64,000 nucleotides of DNA from Nemophila menziesii (GCA_029959085.1 JARWIR010000023.1:8073860-8137859), one strand, 5' to 3'. Positions 1-11,820 are shown, numbered from the stretch's first letter. Program-made: numbers and translations. The notes: generated by a model not told the origin, from the letters alone.

Positions 1-1490
1 CCTTGTGGGAATCTCATTATCACAAAATTACCACCTAATCTTTTCAACATTGCGTTTCAAGTAAGTAAAACTTATTAATTACATTGGGTTTTAAATTATT
101 GTATCTTTTAATAGGATGCATTATTAACATTTTTTATGGGTTTTACTTAGAATAAACTCTGAATTTTCCTATCAAGGTTCGCAACATAATTCTACTACCC
201 AAATACGTAAGAGGCCTCAACTTTCCCTAATTGGTACTCTCTCTCTCTCTCATGTATTAATGTGTATTTATATGGTTGTAATTATATATTAAAGGCAAAC
301 TCAATTATCCAATGCATTCGTGTATGTAACCCAACATGTAATTTTCATTTTATTGTTTTAGTTTAGAAACAATAATTAGTCAGATATGCAACGTCTTATT
401 TTGAGTTCAGGGTACACTTAAAATTTTTGTTTGTGGGTGCTATAATATTAAAAGGATTTTAGTGAGATGGATGAGGTGAAGTAGGGTAGGGATTTTATTT
501 ACAATTTAACTATTAAATATAATTTTTATTCAATTTTGGTAAAGTTATCTTGAAAAAGTAATATCCTATATATCAAAAAAATTATAATATGTTGTAAAAT
601 TATTTGAAAAACTTTATTCTCTAATGGATGAAGAAAAAAGTTTAACTAATCATTCTAAAAAATTATTTTATAAGAGTGAATTGTTTAAAAGGTCCAAAAC
701 TAAATTTTCTCATTTTTAATGGGTTAAAGTTTTTTTCCTTCCGCAAATGGTCAAATTTTTAATGGGATATCTTTGTTTTTATAATAAGTTACGATTTTAT
801 TTAATGGTTTATACAAATTTTTTAATGGGTCACGTGTATTATTTTTTATAGATTAAACATATTTCTTAAAGGTTATGTGTAATAAATATTGTAAACTTTA
901 TTAGCTAACAATATTCTTGTAAAGACATTTGAATCAATAACCCATAAATACTTACATAACATAATTTGGACTCATGAACAACCCATATATCACGACGAAG
1001 GGATCACTTGGTGTGATTAACAATAGGGAAATAGCCGATAAAAAGATATATAACAAGCAACTAAGATATATATAGATATATATGTGTGTGTATATATAAT
1101 ATATATCAACGTCAGTAAACAACCTGGATTAAACCTTGATTAAACCTTGATTAGTAAAATACTGATAATTTATACAGGGATTTGTTGACCAAAACAATAA
1201 TATTTCATAGTATTTAAAATTTATACATTACCATAACATCATCGTGAAAATCTAATAAATGGTCAAGTAAAAAATAGCAAAGGAAATGTCATCAATAACG
1301 TGAGTAAAGATGAATAATTATGTATTACTTGAATATACTTAACTAAATCATGTTTTATGTTTTTTTCTTGGTTTCTTATGTTTTTTATGTAAAGAAATTA
1401 ATTATATGGTAAATTGCACCATTTATCTTTCAGTACGTTGGTGGTCCAGGCTTGCTTGCACGCACAACGAATAATCACACAGGGATATAA
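1..1490 (+). CDS. Orphan two-exon gene, 3' part (partial at window start)
   Basis: Bases 1-60 are the end of the first coding exon (ending ...NIAFQ). A strong donor, CAA|GTAAGT, follows at 61. The intron (61-1433) is AT-rich, holds a (TA)n/(TG)n stretch near 1066-1105, and ends in TTTCAG at 1433. The second exon (1434-1490) continues in the same phase and adds YVGGPGLLARTTNNHTGI before TAA. The reading frame was worked out from the complete copies at 27345 and 59977. I do not recognise the protein. The minus-strand LTR element begins 46 bp after the stop, so the original gene may have been longer. Confidence 0.45.
1066..1105. repeat. (TA)n/(TG)n microsatellite in the intron
   Basis: An alternating TATA/TGTG stretch inside the long intron of the orphan gene. 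Its length differs in the other units (about 28440-28490 and 61133-61170), as expected for slippage. Confidence 0.7.
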
Positions 1491-1535
1491 TTGCCTCCAT
1501 ATGCATATTCCCAATTAAATTCAGAACTAGGTTAT

Positions 1536-3098
1536 TAGTTTCTCCTAACACCCCCATATAGGAAGGATACGTACCGCAAGTGTACAGATCGTCCAAGTAA
1601 TATTCGGTAAACGGGAATTCGATCTCAAGAACGGATTGGATATGACTTTAGATGTTATGTAATAAGTTTTTGTAGTTGTTATATGATGCGGAAAACAAAA
1701 TAGATAAATATTTGTTTTGATTTTATTTAAGTATTAAAGTGCAAATAATGTAAAATACTAAATTAACTAATGCAAATAAATGAGATGCAAGTAAATAAAA
1801 TATGAGTAGATGCAAGGATGAGAAATAGTACTTGAGTTTCGCAAGGATTTCGCCTAAATCCATTCAATAAATGTTCTTGTTTAAGAGTCGAATTGGTAAT
1901 TAATAATAGTCTAGATTCGAGTTTCTCCTAACCCCCGTTAGGGTGGACTTAGGAGCTATCCTAGGGTATTAAAAACCCCGTCAGGGTGATTATAAGCTAC
2001 CTTTGAATGTTCAAGTGTTTAACCCAATTGGCTATAAGATTAACTAAGTCCGCCAGGATCAATAATTATATCTTACATCTATTACTTAGTTCAGTTATTA
2101 AACCCCCCTCCCGTCAAGGTGATCATTACGCCTCTATAATGAATAGCTTAATTACTAATTCCTATTTTTGATTCATGACTTGAAAAACAGTATATAAATT
2201 CACGATAATAGAAAATACTAATTTACCCAATTCAAATAAAATCTTTCAATCCAAAATTCAAACACATTAATTAAATAAATTGGGGCTTAGCCCATTAAAG
2301 CGATTCTCAAGCACAAATGAGTTTAGCTCATAATTGAAATTAAAACTAAAGAAATAAAATAAAAGGAACTCGTGTTTTATAGAAAGAAAAATAAATAAAA
2401 CCTATTTAAGAGGTTGTTGCATTGACTGTTGGTGGAAGAATTGCTTCTCCAGCTTCCGTTTTTTTTCTCTCTTGCTTCTGGCTTTTCTCTCTAACACTCT
2501 ACCTTTTGTAAAATGAATTGTGTGTAAAAATAAAGTCAAAAGGCCTATATATACTAATAAAATCGGATTTGGGCTTATTTTAAATGAATTAATGAAATAT
2601 TAAATTACCCAAGTCCACTTTTCAAGTCCAAATCCTGGTGTACACCATCAACTAAAATGGCTGTAACTTTCTCAATTTAACTTCAAATTGACTCATTGAA
2701 CTTGCTATTTTTTTTGTAACTCAATAAGGAACGAATCTTATTTACAACGCAATGGCTGAATCCATCTTTAAGTGGCTCGAAATCAGCAATTATCATCAGC
2801 CTTCCAGATTTGTAGCTCCACTTTGTCCACTCTTTGGGATATTTCTTCTCGCCTTCGACTTTTTTACACGATCTAAGACTCCCGTTCTTGATTTCTGTCC
2901 TTGCTAGTATTAAAATCCTACAAACTTTACACTAAAACAAACCATTTAACGTGTAAAAGTGTAATAAATGAAAAATACTAAAATCCAAGGAGGAAAAATG
3001 ATATATAACAATTTAATCCTAAAAGTATATCAAATTAGTCAAATAATCACCTAAAATAATGTCTCCGGAATATAATTAGAACAAACGAGGAGACATCA
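1536..3098 (-). repeat. 3' LTR of the minus-strand element
   Basis: Homologous over its length to 5013-6600 but clearly diverged. On the minus strand it starts TGATGTCTCC at 3098. A TATATATAG motif lies at 2545-2553 (minus). A motif of the form CCCCGTYAGGGTG occurs at about 1931, 1976 and 2110. Confidence 0.8.
2545..2553 (-). promoter_or_regulatory. LTR TATA box (left LTR)
   Basis: On the minus strand this reads TATATATAG, followed by a C/T-rich leader, as expected for the U3/R border of a plant LTR. The position is conserved in unit 2 (29916-29924). No evidence of activity. Confidence 0.45.
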
Positions 3099-3134
3099 AG
3101 ACCCCCAACTCCAACCTTTGTCGTCTCGACAAAG
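3099..3134 (-). promoter_or_regulatory. Polypurine tract with upstream stem-loop (minus-strand element)
   Basis: On the minus strand an 8-bp stem (CTTTGTCG / CGACAAAG, loop AGA; 3116-3134) is followed by a tract containing GGAGTTGGGGGTCT, and then by the LTR start TGATGTCTCC. The tract is where plus-strand DNA synthesis would be primed. The same arrangement, with a changed outer base pair, occurs in the plus-strand element at 11786-11820. Confidence 0.7.
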
Positions 3135-3138
3135 TAAA

Positions 3139-4987
3139 CTTACAAACAAAGGTCTAAGGTGAATGCAGAGATGCAAAATCTAGTAAATACACCCAAAGCA
3201 ATACTTAAAATAAATCTCATATAACAAACATTAGGAATTAATATACACATACACTTATCATGCAAAATCAAACACAAACAATATCAATCTTAAAATTAAC
3301 TTCACAATGCTAGAAGGTTACACTTGTACTTATATCAATATGATGGCTATAGAGTGTTCATTGATCCTCACTCGCTTTGAATGCTCCACTTAGTATACTC
3401 CCTATTAGCTTAATTATAAACTCACTATGCACCTAAGAATCACGAGGACATTATGGTTTTAGCGTAGACTTAGGGACAATCTGGTATGTATATTTGGTAA
3501 ATTTGAGGTGTGCTTTTGGCTCTCTCCTCACTTACCATTAACAACTGTCCACAAGTTTGAGTTTACACTCGAATAATGTTCTCACTCAACCCATTTGATG
3601 CACTAATTTAGCATCCTCAAGTTAACCTAATATAGACTAAGATGATTTCCAAAAATTTCTACTTTGCCGGGTAAGTTATTCTTTCTTTTTCTTTTTCAAA
3701 TTCTTTTTTTGTACAGTAGCTAACCAGGTTCCCGGTTTGTGATAATCGGGTTCCCGGTCCTTACTGTATTGACTTCTTCTTTTCTTTTTTTTTTAAATCT
3801 CGGCAAAGGGTTACAAATAATAATATCATCTGATATTGTTCCTTAATGTGTAAACACAAATAGTTACCTCCCAATATAATTTCCCAAAGATGGACCCGCC
3901 ACCCCAAACTCAAGCTTGAGACAGGTCTCAGGATCGTGATTCAAGTGCGGGTCATTTGGAAAGACCTAATAAACTAAAGGGATATGGGCTTATATCGTGA
4001 CGACAAAGGAAAAGGCTTTAAGACTCAAAATTGGGCTAAGAAGGATTAAATTAATACAAGGGATAGAAGGCTAAAAGTGTCTAAAATTGCTTAACAAAGA
4101 ACTGCCCCTATCATTTTCCTAGTTACATAGCTCGCCTCTAATTCATACCTAAGTGGGTTCTCTACTAATTTGGATCTCACGTTCCACAAACCAAACATTT
4201 TCCTTAAGTACAAGTTTACTTCTTTTGCATTGTTCATTAATTCTTCCTATCAATTAACTATGTTTGCATGCAATTAAAGTGTGTTTTCTACTAAATCCTA
4301 AAGTCCACTATTTACTATCATAGATTCATCAAAAGTATGCTTAATGGGGACATTTAAGATCTTCTACAGTCAACCACAACCCCTAATTAATTTATTGAAA
4401 GCAATTAAAACACATAACACGTAAAAATGGGATGAGGCAACGAACCCTACCCCAAACTCAAAAATTAGTCATGTCCCAACGACTCGAAAAGACTCAAAGT
4501 AACTAAACTAATATACACTAAATGAGAAAGAGTTAGAAAACGTATCTCAACCATCACTAGGCTGGTTACCAATGTTGCGTCCAGATAGGGCATCTTTTGT
4601 GAGGATTGAGTAAATGACGTGTTGCATATTGCTCACCCTAAATAACATATTTTTCAACGTATCCAATTCTTTTGTGACTTTTCCTTAAGTGACAATCATC
4701 GCATATTGTTTCTCTTCCAACACTTGGATTTTACTTTTCTTTTTCTCGTTCTAATTGAATGCTAGGATTGTCAACGTGATGAATGTTCAATTCCTCCATT
4801 TCACGTTCTAACCTTGCTTTTTCTTTTGCTTACCTGTCTCTCTTGGCTCTAACTAGTTTCTCGGGGTCCTTGAGTAGACACCACACCTATAAAACCTGAG
4901 AAGTAGCAAAACAAAGAAAAGCGTAAAACTGAAAAGTAAAAATAACAATTGAAACACTTACTGATAACACCGTGGTCCCACGCTAAA
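3139..4987 (-). other. Interior of the non-autonomous LTR element, mostly non-coding
   Basis: I see no long reading frame on either strand. A short gag-like stretch lies near the primer site (about 4758-4875, minus), open in unit 2 around LLKDPEKLVRAKRDREAKEK but with a stop in this copy. A direct repeat of GGTTCCCGGT sits at about 3727 and 3749. The rest is AT-rich with no recognisable content. Confidence 0.6.
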
Positions 4988-4988
4988 C

Positions 4989-5006
4989 TCCCCGGCAGCG
5001 GCACCA
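4989..5006 (-). promoter_or_regulatory. Primer binding site, tRNA-Asp type
   Basis: On the minus strand this reads TGGTGCCGCTGCCGGGGA, six bases inside the LTR end. By family knowledge Athila elements are primed by tRNA-Asp; compared with the complement of that tRNA's 3' end as I recall it, 16 of 18 positions match. The site fixes which LTR is 5'. Confidence 0.75.
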
Positions 5007-5012
5007 AAAACA

Positions 5013-6600
5013 TGGTGTCTCCTTGTGTGTTCTAAAATAACACACCTAAAAAAAGCAAGACACGTACCGCAAGTGTATGGATCGTCCAAATAATATCCGG
5101 TAAACGGGATTTGGATCTCAAAGACGCATTAGGAATGACTTTCGATGTTATGTAGTATGTGCGATTAATTGTTATATGAAGAGAAAAATAAATGATATAA
5201 AGATTTGTTTTGGTTTTTTATTAAGAACTAAGATGTAATTAAAATAAAATACTAAATTAACTAATACAAATAAATAAGACGCAAGTAAATAGATATGAAT
5301 AGACTCAAATATTTAAACGCAGTACTTGAGTTTTGCAAGGGTTTCACTTAAATCTATTAAATCAATGTTTCTATTTAAGGGATGAATCAGAAATTAAGTA
5401 CTAGTCGGGATTCTTTAGTCTCCTAACCCCCATGAGGGTGGACTTAGGAGCTATTCTTAGGTGTTACGAATCCCGTTAGTGCGATCATAATCCACCTTCG
5501 AATGGTCAGGTATTCTACCCAATTTGCTATAAGGTAAACTAAGGTTGCTAAGGTCAATAATTTCTACCTTACGTTTATTATTTAGTTCGGTAATTAAACC
5601 CTCCGTCAAGGCGATCACTTCCCCACGAAAGTGAATAGCTTAATTACTAATTCCTATATTTGATTCATGACTTCAAAGAAAGTATTTAATTGCAAAATAA
5701 TAGTTAATACGAAATTACCCTATTTAATTTAAACTAAATAATCCCAAATTCAAAAATAAAAATTCAATATACTTAGGTTCAACCCATTAATGCGATTTCA
5801 AGCACAAGTTACGTTTAGCTCATACTAATAAAAATAACTGAATTAAAATAAAAGAAGTTCATACTGAATTACAGAAATAAGAAAAACCTAATTAAAGGGT
5901 TGATAATTGCTGTTGTTGGAAGAAGAAATTCTCCAGCTTCAGCTTTCTCTCTCCTTTTTTCTTCTCTGACTTCTCCTAAGCGTTGCTTCTTCTCTAATAT
6001 GAATTGTATTTTTAAAAACTGAAGTTAAAAGCCTTTTTATAGTGGGAAAATGGATTGGGCTATTAAAAATAAGGATTAGGTTAATTAGAATAAAAGCCCA
6101 ATCCATTTAATGAATTCCCGTAACTGGTTACTAGTTGTTACTGAAACAGTTGTAACTTTTGCGTTTGGACTCGGAATCAGTTGGTTCAACTTGAAAAATC
6201 TTCCTGACTTCAAGCTCTATCTACCTCATTTTATGCTCCAAGGCTAAATAAGTGGCTAAGATGCTCAAAAACAGTGATTTGTGACAGCATTCCAGATTTC
6301 ATTCTCCATTAATTAATTATTCGAATCAATTGTTCTCGCCTTTGACTTCAACGCTTAATCAAAGACTTTATTTCCTGTTTCTTCTCCTTGTCTTGATACT
6401 CCATAAAATAATAAACCTAAGAACTTTACACTAAAAATAAGCGAATTAACGCATAAAAGCTCTAAAACACAAATAATCCAAATTCAAGGGAAGAAATCGT
6501 AATATGACCAAATAAGCTTAAAAGTCTAGTAAATAAGTCAAATAATCACTAATTTGATGTCTCATAAGGGCATATAATTAGAACAATAAGAGAGACATCA
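5013..6600 (-). repeat. 5' LTR of the minus-strand element
   Basis: Bounded by TGGTGTCTCC on the left and GAGACATCA on the right (plus strand). A TATAAAAAG motif lies at 6033-6041 on the minus strand. The primer binding site abuts its left edge. The diverged partner LTR is 1536-3098. Confidence 0.8.
6033..6041 (-). promoter_or_regulatory. LTR TATA box (right LTR)
   Basis: On the minus strand this reads TATAAAAAG, with a pyrimidine-rich leader downstream. It is in the position expected for transcription of the minus-strand element and is conserved at 33299-33307. Confidence 0.5.
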
Positions 6601-6669
6601 TTTACATGAAGAGATTGTCGAGGTTGTGGCAGATTTAAAGTCATTTGGACAGGGAAAAAGAATGGCCTA

Positions 6670-9225
6670 AGATTACGAACAAGTCTGAGCCTCAAAGAAG
6701 ATTAAACCACGAAAGAAACCATCTATTATATGTCCTCTAAAACTTGAATAGAAACCTTTACCATCTCATTTTAGGTATATATATTTGGGAAAAATGATAT
6801 ATTACCTGTTATTTTTTCCGCTAATTTGATAGGTCCTCAAGAGGAAAACTTGTTACATGTGCTTCGAGCTAACAAGGAGGCAACTGGGTGGACTATTGCT
6901 GACATCAAAGGCATTAGTCCTACCATTTTCCAACACAAGATCATTCTTAACAATGAGAAGGCACGATCAATTAAGGGCCAAAGGAGACTTACGCCGATAA
7001 TGAAAGAAGTAATGAAAAAATAAGTTATCAAGTCGTTGGATGTTAGGATCATCTTCTACATATTCAACAGGGAATGGGTGAGCCCCGATCAATGTGTTCC
7101 AGATAAGGGAGAAATTACTACCGTTCTTAATGATCAGAATGAGCTCCTACCCTAAAAAACCGTTGTTGGTTGGAGAGTGTGTATTTATTATCGGAGGTTG
7201 AACAAGGCTACGAAGATAGATCGCTTTCCTTTACTGTTCATGGACCAGATGTTAGATAAGCTTGCACGAAGAGAGTACTATTGCTTCCTCAATGGCTATT
7301 TAGGTCATAATAAGGTTTGCATGGATCCAACTGATCAGCACAAAACTACATTGACATGTTTGTTTGGCACATTTGCATTTTAAAGGATGCCATTTGGATT
7401 GTGCAGTTCACCACGTTTCAGCGTTGTATGATGGCGCTTGGAAGTATTCATGGGTGACTTCTCTGTGTTTGGCGATGACTTTGATAATTGTATTGACAAC
7501 CTAGAGAAGGTTTGATTCGTTGCAAAGACACTGATCTTGTGTTAATTTGGAAGAAGTGACATTTCATGGCTTGAGAGGGAATCGTTTTAGGGTACAAGGT
7601 TTCGAGAAAGGGTATGGAGGTTGACCGTGCAAAGGTAGAGGTAATCAAAACCCTTCCACCACCCAATTATGTTAAGGGCGTGAGAAGTTTCTTAGGCCAT
7701 GCAAGATTCTACTGCCGTTTTAGTAAAGTTTTTTCAAATATTACCAAGCCACAAATGTCACTTACTTGAGAAGGAGGTGAAATTTTATTTCAATGATGCA
7801 TGTCATAAGGCGTTCTTGGCAATTAAAGAGAAACTTATCTCTACACCAGTAGTGACTCCTCTTGATTGGAGTCCGATCGAAATTATGTGTGATGCAAGCA
7901 ATCATGCTATTGGTGTTGTGTTTAGTCTACGTAAGGATGAGGTATTTTATATTGTTTATTATGCGAGTAAGACTTTTACGGGTGCACAATTGAACTACGC
8001 CGTAACTGAGAAGGAGTTGTCGGCTGTGGTATATGCGTTTGATAAATTATGTTCCTATCTTCTTGGGGAAAAAGTAGTTGTATCCACGGACCATTCGGAA
8101 ATCAAGTATCTTATGGAGAAGAAGGACGCAAAGACGCTTCTTATCAGGTGTGTGCTTTTATTGCAATAGTTTGATTTGGAGATTCAAGACCGAATGGGAA
8201 GAAAGAATCAAGTAGATGATCATCTATCTCGCCCCAAAGGCTCTAATGTCACCAGTTGAACATAAATGGTCAAGGGGGCATTTCTTGATGAAATCATATT
8301 TTTGATAAATACGCAGAATGTTCCATGGTATGCAAATATTGGTAATCTTATTGTGAGTGGAGTATTTCCCATTGGAAGTAAACCAAAAAATAAGAATAGA
8401 TTTATGCATCGTTCGGAACAATTATTTTTGGAGGATCTGCACCTTTAATAGGTATGTAGTGATCAGATGATTCGAATGTGTGTGCTGGAACATGAGATTC
8501 ACAATATGGTAGCAAGTTGTCACGATTCGCCATATAGAGGATATTTGAAGAGTGATTGCGGTTTCTTAGGTACTTCAATCTAGTTTCTATTGGTCCACTA
8601 TCCATAAATATTTTCACATATATGTTAAGCAATGTAAGCGACGCCAATTCACCAGAAATATTTCGAGGTTTGATAGAATACCGCTCAATAATGTATTGGA
8701 AGTTGAGAGATTTTTTGTGTTTGTGGCATTGATTTCATGGGGCCCTTTGTTTAATCCCATGGGAATTAATATATTTTACTAGCAGTAGATTATGTATCAA
8801 AATATGGACCCCTCTATTAGGCGTAGAGAAAATAATGATGAAGTTGAATGAACTTGATGATTTCCGCTTTCATGCTTATTAGAAGGCGAAGCTATACAAC
8901 GAGATAACCAAGAAATGGCATGATAAGAAGATTCGAAAGAAGACGTCTGAAGTTGTGCAAAGAGTCCTAAATACAACTCTAAGTTCAGCAACTATCCGGG
9001 AAAGTTGAGATCAAAGTGGTTAGTCCATTCATTGTTACTAAATTCATGCCTCATGGAACCATAGAGATTGAATAGCTAACCGAAGAATGCCCCTATATGA
9101 GGAATGGTCATCGGTTGAAAATTTATCATGAAGGCGAAGATACCATCCTTGAGGAGGATCCAAATCCCAGAGAGCTCATTTACCTCGAAGAGGCAAGGTA
9201 TGAAGCAACGTATCCCACAAGGTAA
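6670..9225 (+). pseudogene. Ty3/gypsy (Athila-type) pol remnant, unit 1
   Basis: Broken polyprotein. In order: a linker and RT entry (GWTIADIKGISP at about 6886), RT palm (YYRRLNKATKIDRFPLLF, then RMPFGL), RNase H ([10 protein letters not shown] near 8089), a C-terminal zinc-binding segment of integrase (QCKRRQFTRN near 8630), and the pol C-terminus (FIVTKFM...). Stops at 7021 and 7153 interrupt frames that stay open in unit 2, and further stops and shifts follow. The RT active-site motif reads FMGDF where the family has two aspartates, so one catalytic Asp is missing. The integrase core is deleted at 8804/8805 relative to unit 2. The element cannot be autonomous. Confidence 0.9.
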
Positions 9226-9450
9226 CTCGTCGAGCTGAACGACGTGAAACAAAAGCCAAATAAAGGTGAATACTCATTTGTAGATTACTTTATTGCTTTT
9301 ATAGTGTATAATACTGAATTTAGTGTTTTATTTATGTGTACTAGTGTAAATAATAGCTAATGGGAGAAGGGAGTATATTATTTTGGTGTGTAGGTAAGTA
9401 TAAAATGAGTGTGGGGTAAAAGAAGCTTGATAATTATTTTACAGTGCAAT

Positions 9451-9715
9451 GCTGCGGTATACCACAGCAAAGGTGTGGTACACCACACCTCAGTGAAAAC
9501 CGTGCGCGCTACCCTCCACGATGTGAAGGTCAGATAATTCAGAGTCGTACCATGCGAAATGCTGCGGTACACCGCACCCTATATAAAGTGTGTGCATGAG
9601 AATCCAAGCTTTAACAAGTCAGATAGTGTGTATATAGATTTGTGACAAACCGTCATGACAATTCGTCACGCTTCAGCTGTGATACACCGCAACATAGGTA
9701 TGGTACACCGCACGA
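9451..9715 (+). repeat. Cluster of GGTACACC stem-loops
   Basis: Five quasi-palindromes share a core GGTACACC or close variant: 9451-9468 (loop TATA), 9472-9489 (perfect 7-bp stem GGTGTGG/CCACACC, loop TACA), 9561-9578, about 9676-9692 and about 9700-9713. The arrangement is kept in unit 2 (about 37110-37375). Confidence 0.6.
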
Positions 9716-11193
9716 GGTCCTTTCATACAAGAGAAAAAGGAAATATTAGGCTTTCTTAACACCGAGAATCTTAAAGCTTTTCATAAAATCTTCAAACATT
9801 CAAACAAGATTCATTCATCTTCTATTCTTTACGAGATGGAATCCAAAATCCATTACAACCCAAAGAACAACAATCTTCAAAGTCTAAGAACCTCATCTCA
9901 AACTTAGTTGATCATGAGTTAAGGGAGAAGAGAGATTACGAAAAGAATATATGCAATTAAATCCAAGAGGGAAGTGCGAAGATTAGCAAATAAGAAGGCG
10001 AAGAAACAACTCAGGAAAACACAGGAGAATACACAACGAAATAAGAGGTATAACCTGAGAAAAAAAGTTCCAGAGGAAGAAATAAGAGAAACAACAAACT
10101 GAGAAGGATCATCTTTCTTCCTCCACTCCGCAAGAAGTTATGGATAGCTTTGAACCTAAAATTCCAAATTAGGCAGTGGCACTATTTAACAGGATGAAGA
10201 AAGTATAGAAGATACATCATAGTAATGTCATTTACCAATTGAGTATCATGCAAGATGTCAAGAAAATTCAAATGAAAATTGGAGCGGAAATCAATGAAAC
10301 CTCAGTCAATCGCGAATTCGAGAGGATGTGCTTCAGACACATACCATCTTCTAACCCGTATTCTTAATTACTTCTAATTGTGTTAGTGTCTACTAGTAAT
10401 TTTATTACTTTTGAGTCTTTTTCGAGTCATGGGGACACGAATCAGTTTTGAGTTGGGGATGGAGTGCTCGTTGTCCTCATTCCCGTTTTGCTTTTAGTTG
10501 TTTTTTAAAAATCAATAAAGTATAAAAAGTGTAGATAATGTAGTGAATGTGCCTTTTAAGAATAAATTTTAATAAGTTAATGATAGGAAATAGTGTGTTC
10601 ATGAACGTTTTGACAAATTGTGTAATGTTCATGCATGAAAGCATTTAATAAGGGATAAAAAGGATTAAGGAGCAATGCGTAAAAGTTAAGTTTGAACTTA
10701 GGAAGATGTGAGTGGTGTGTAAAACGTGAGGTTGAAACTAGTGAAATAACCCGCTTAATTTATGAACTAAAAGTGAGAAAGTAACGAACCCTAGTAGTTT
10801 AGAAAATGATTAAGGATTTTCTTTGATAACCCTTTGTTTCCTTTATCTTTCTTACTAATACTTTTTTGTAATATCCTTCTTAGCCAAAGTCTAGCCTATG
10901 TAGCTTTTATTAGATAACCACGTTATAAGCCTTTACCCTTTAGTTTTAGGACTTGACCATCTGACCCGCTCTCGAATCACATGCCAAGGACTAGTTGTCT
11001 TAAAGCTTGAGTTTGGAGTGTTTGATCTAATTGATCAGAGGATATATTGGGTGGGTAGATTTTTATTTCGTGTTTATTCATTGCACGCTTATCTGTAATC
11101 CATGTCGGGTTATAAGAAAAGAGAAAGTTGAGAAAAAAAAGAAAACAAGCAACACAAAGACTCACATAAAAAAGGGCCTTGTATTTGACTTAC

Positions 11194-11224
11194 AATATAT
11201 ATATATATATATGTGTGTGTGTGT
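11194..11224. repeat. (TA)n(TG)n microsatellite
   Basis: Compound dinucleotide tract. The unit 2 counterpart (38901-38954) is expanded to about 54 bp and has a CG interruption in the TG part. Confidence 0.85.
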
Positions 11225-11785
11225 ATGAAAATAGTAAAATAAAAATCTGGCATATGACATTTTGTGATATCGATCAGGATTTGGAGATGCAACGCTTTAG
11301 CATCAAATGTGTTTAGTTAGAACGATTATGAGCGGAAACTCAAGCTCTAGGGCGATTAGTTGATGGATAGTGTGGAGAAGGCCAAAACCCACTCTAAATT
11401 ATCCTAAATATTAATCACACCCTTCCTTAAGCCTACTCTACATCTTAAGACCGTAGGATTTTTAGCTATGTGGGTAAGTAACAGTTGAAAATTAGGGAGT
11501 AATTAAGTGGACCATAATAAACTAATGAAAAAAATGAACACCATATGGACTTCATATCAACCTAAGAGAGAACCGCTCTTTCTTGCATTGCGAAATTAAT
11601 CCACTTTTTAACTTGTTAGATGTTGATTGTTTGTATATTACGCATATTTATTTTATTATTTCTTGAACACCACTATATGAAACTTGTTAGAATAGTTGCT
11701 TCAGGTTTATTCATTGTCTTTAGATTCCCACATTTCTTCTATGGCTACTTGGACTTAGGCCCTTTATGTTTTTCCTTTTCTTTTA

Positions 11786-11820
11786 TTTTGTCGAGACGAC
11801 AAAACTTTAAGTTGGGGCCT
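11786..11820 (+). promoter_or_regulatory. Polypurine tract with upstream stem-loop (plus-strand element)
   Basis: An 8-bp stem (TTTTGTCG / CGACAAAA, loop AGA; 11786-11804) precedes the tract AAGTTGGGGCCT and then the LTR start TGATGTCTCC at 11821. Unit 2 has the less mutated tract AAGTTGGGGGTCT (39534-39546). Confidence 0.7.

Larger units (their letters stand above)
1536..6600 (-). mobile_element. Non-autonomous Athila-like LTR element, unit 1 copy
   Basis: Two LTR-like copies, 1536-3098 and 5013-6600, flank an internal region of only about 1.9 kb. On the minus strand each LTR runs from TGATGTCTC to a terminal CA. Next to the right LTR lies a primer binding site (4989-5006), and next to the left LTR a purine-rich tract (3099-3115), which fixes the minus orientation. 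The interior has no intact gag or pol. Only a short gag-like stretch remains (about 4758-4875, minus), and here it carries a stop. The 5-bp flanks are degraded in this unit but are a perfect GTTAC pair in unit 2. The two LTRs differ far more from each other than either does from its counterpart in unit 2, so the insertion is old. Confidence 0.85.
9226..11785 (+). other. 3' non-coding/env-like region of the plus-strand gypsy element
   Basis: About 2.6 kb between the end of pol and the polypurine tract, a layout typical of Athila-type elements. It contains a cluster of GGTACACC stem-loops (9451-9715), a TATATAAA box near 9583, a lysine/arginine-rich stretch around 9935-10100 that is longer in unit 2, and a short frame from ATG at 10139 (MDSFEPKIPN, then a stop). 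I could not recognise an intact env-like gene. Confidence 0.6.

Noticed and set aside
6826..7023. 65-codon frame as a stand-alone small protein
   Set aside because: It is the RT entry of the pol remnant, open further in unit 2 and cut here by a nonsense change.
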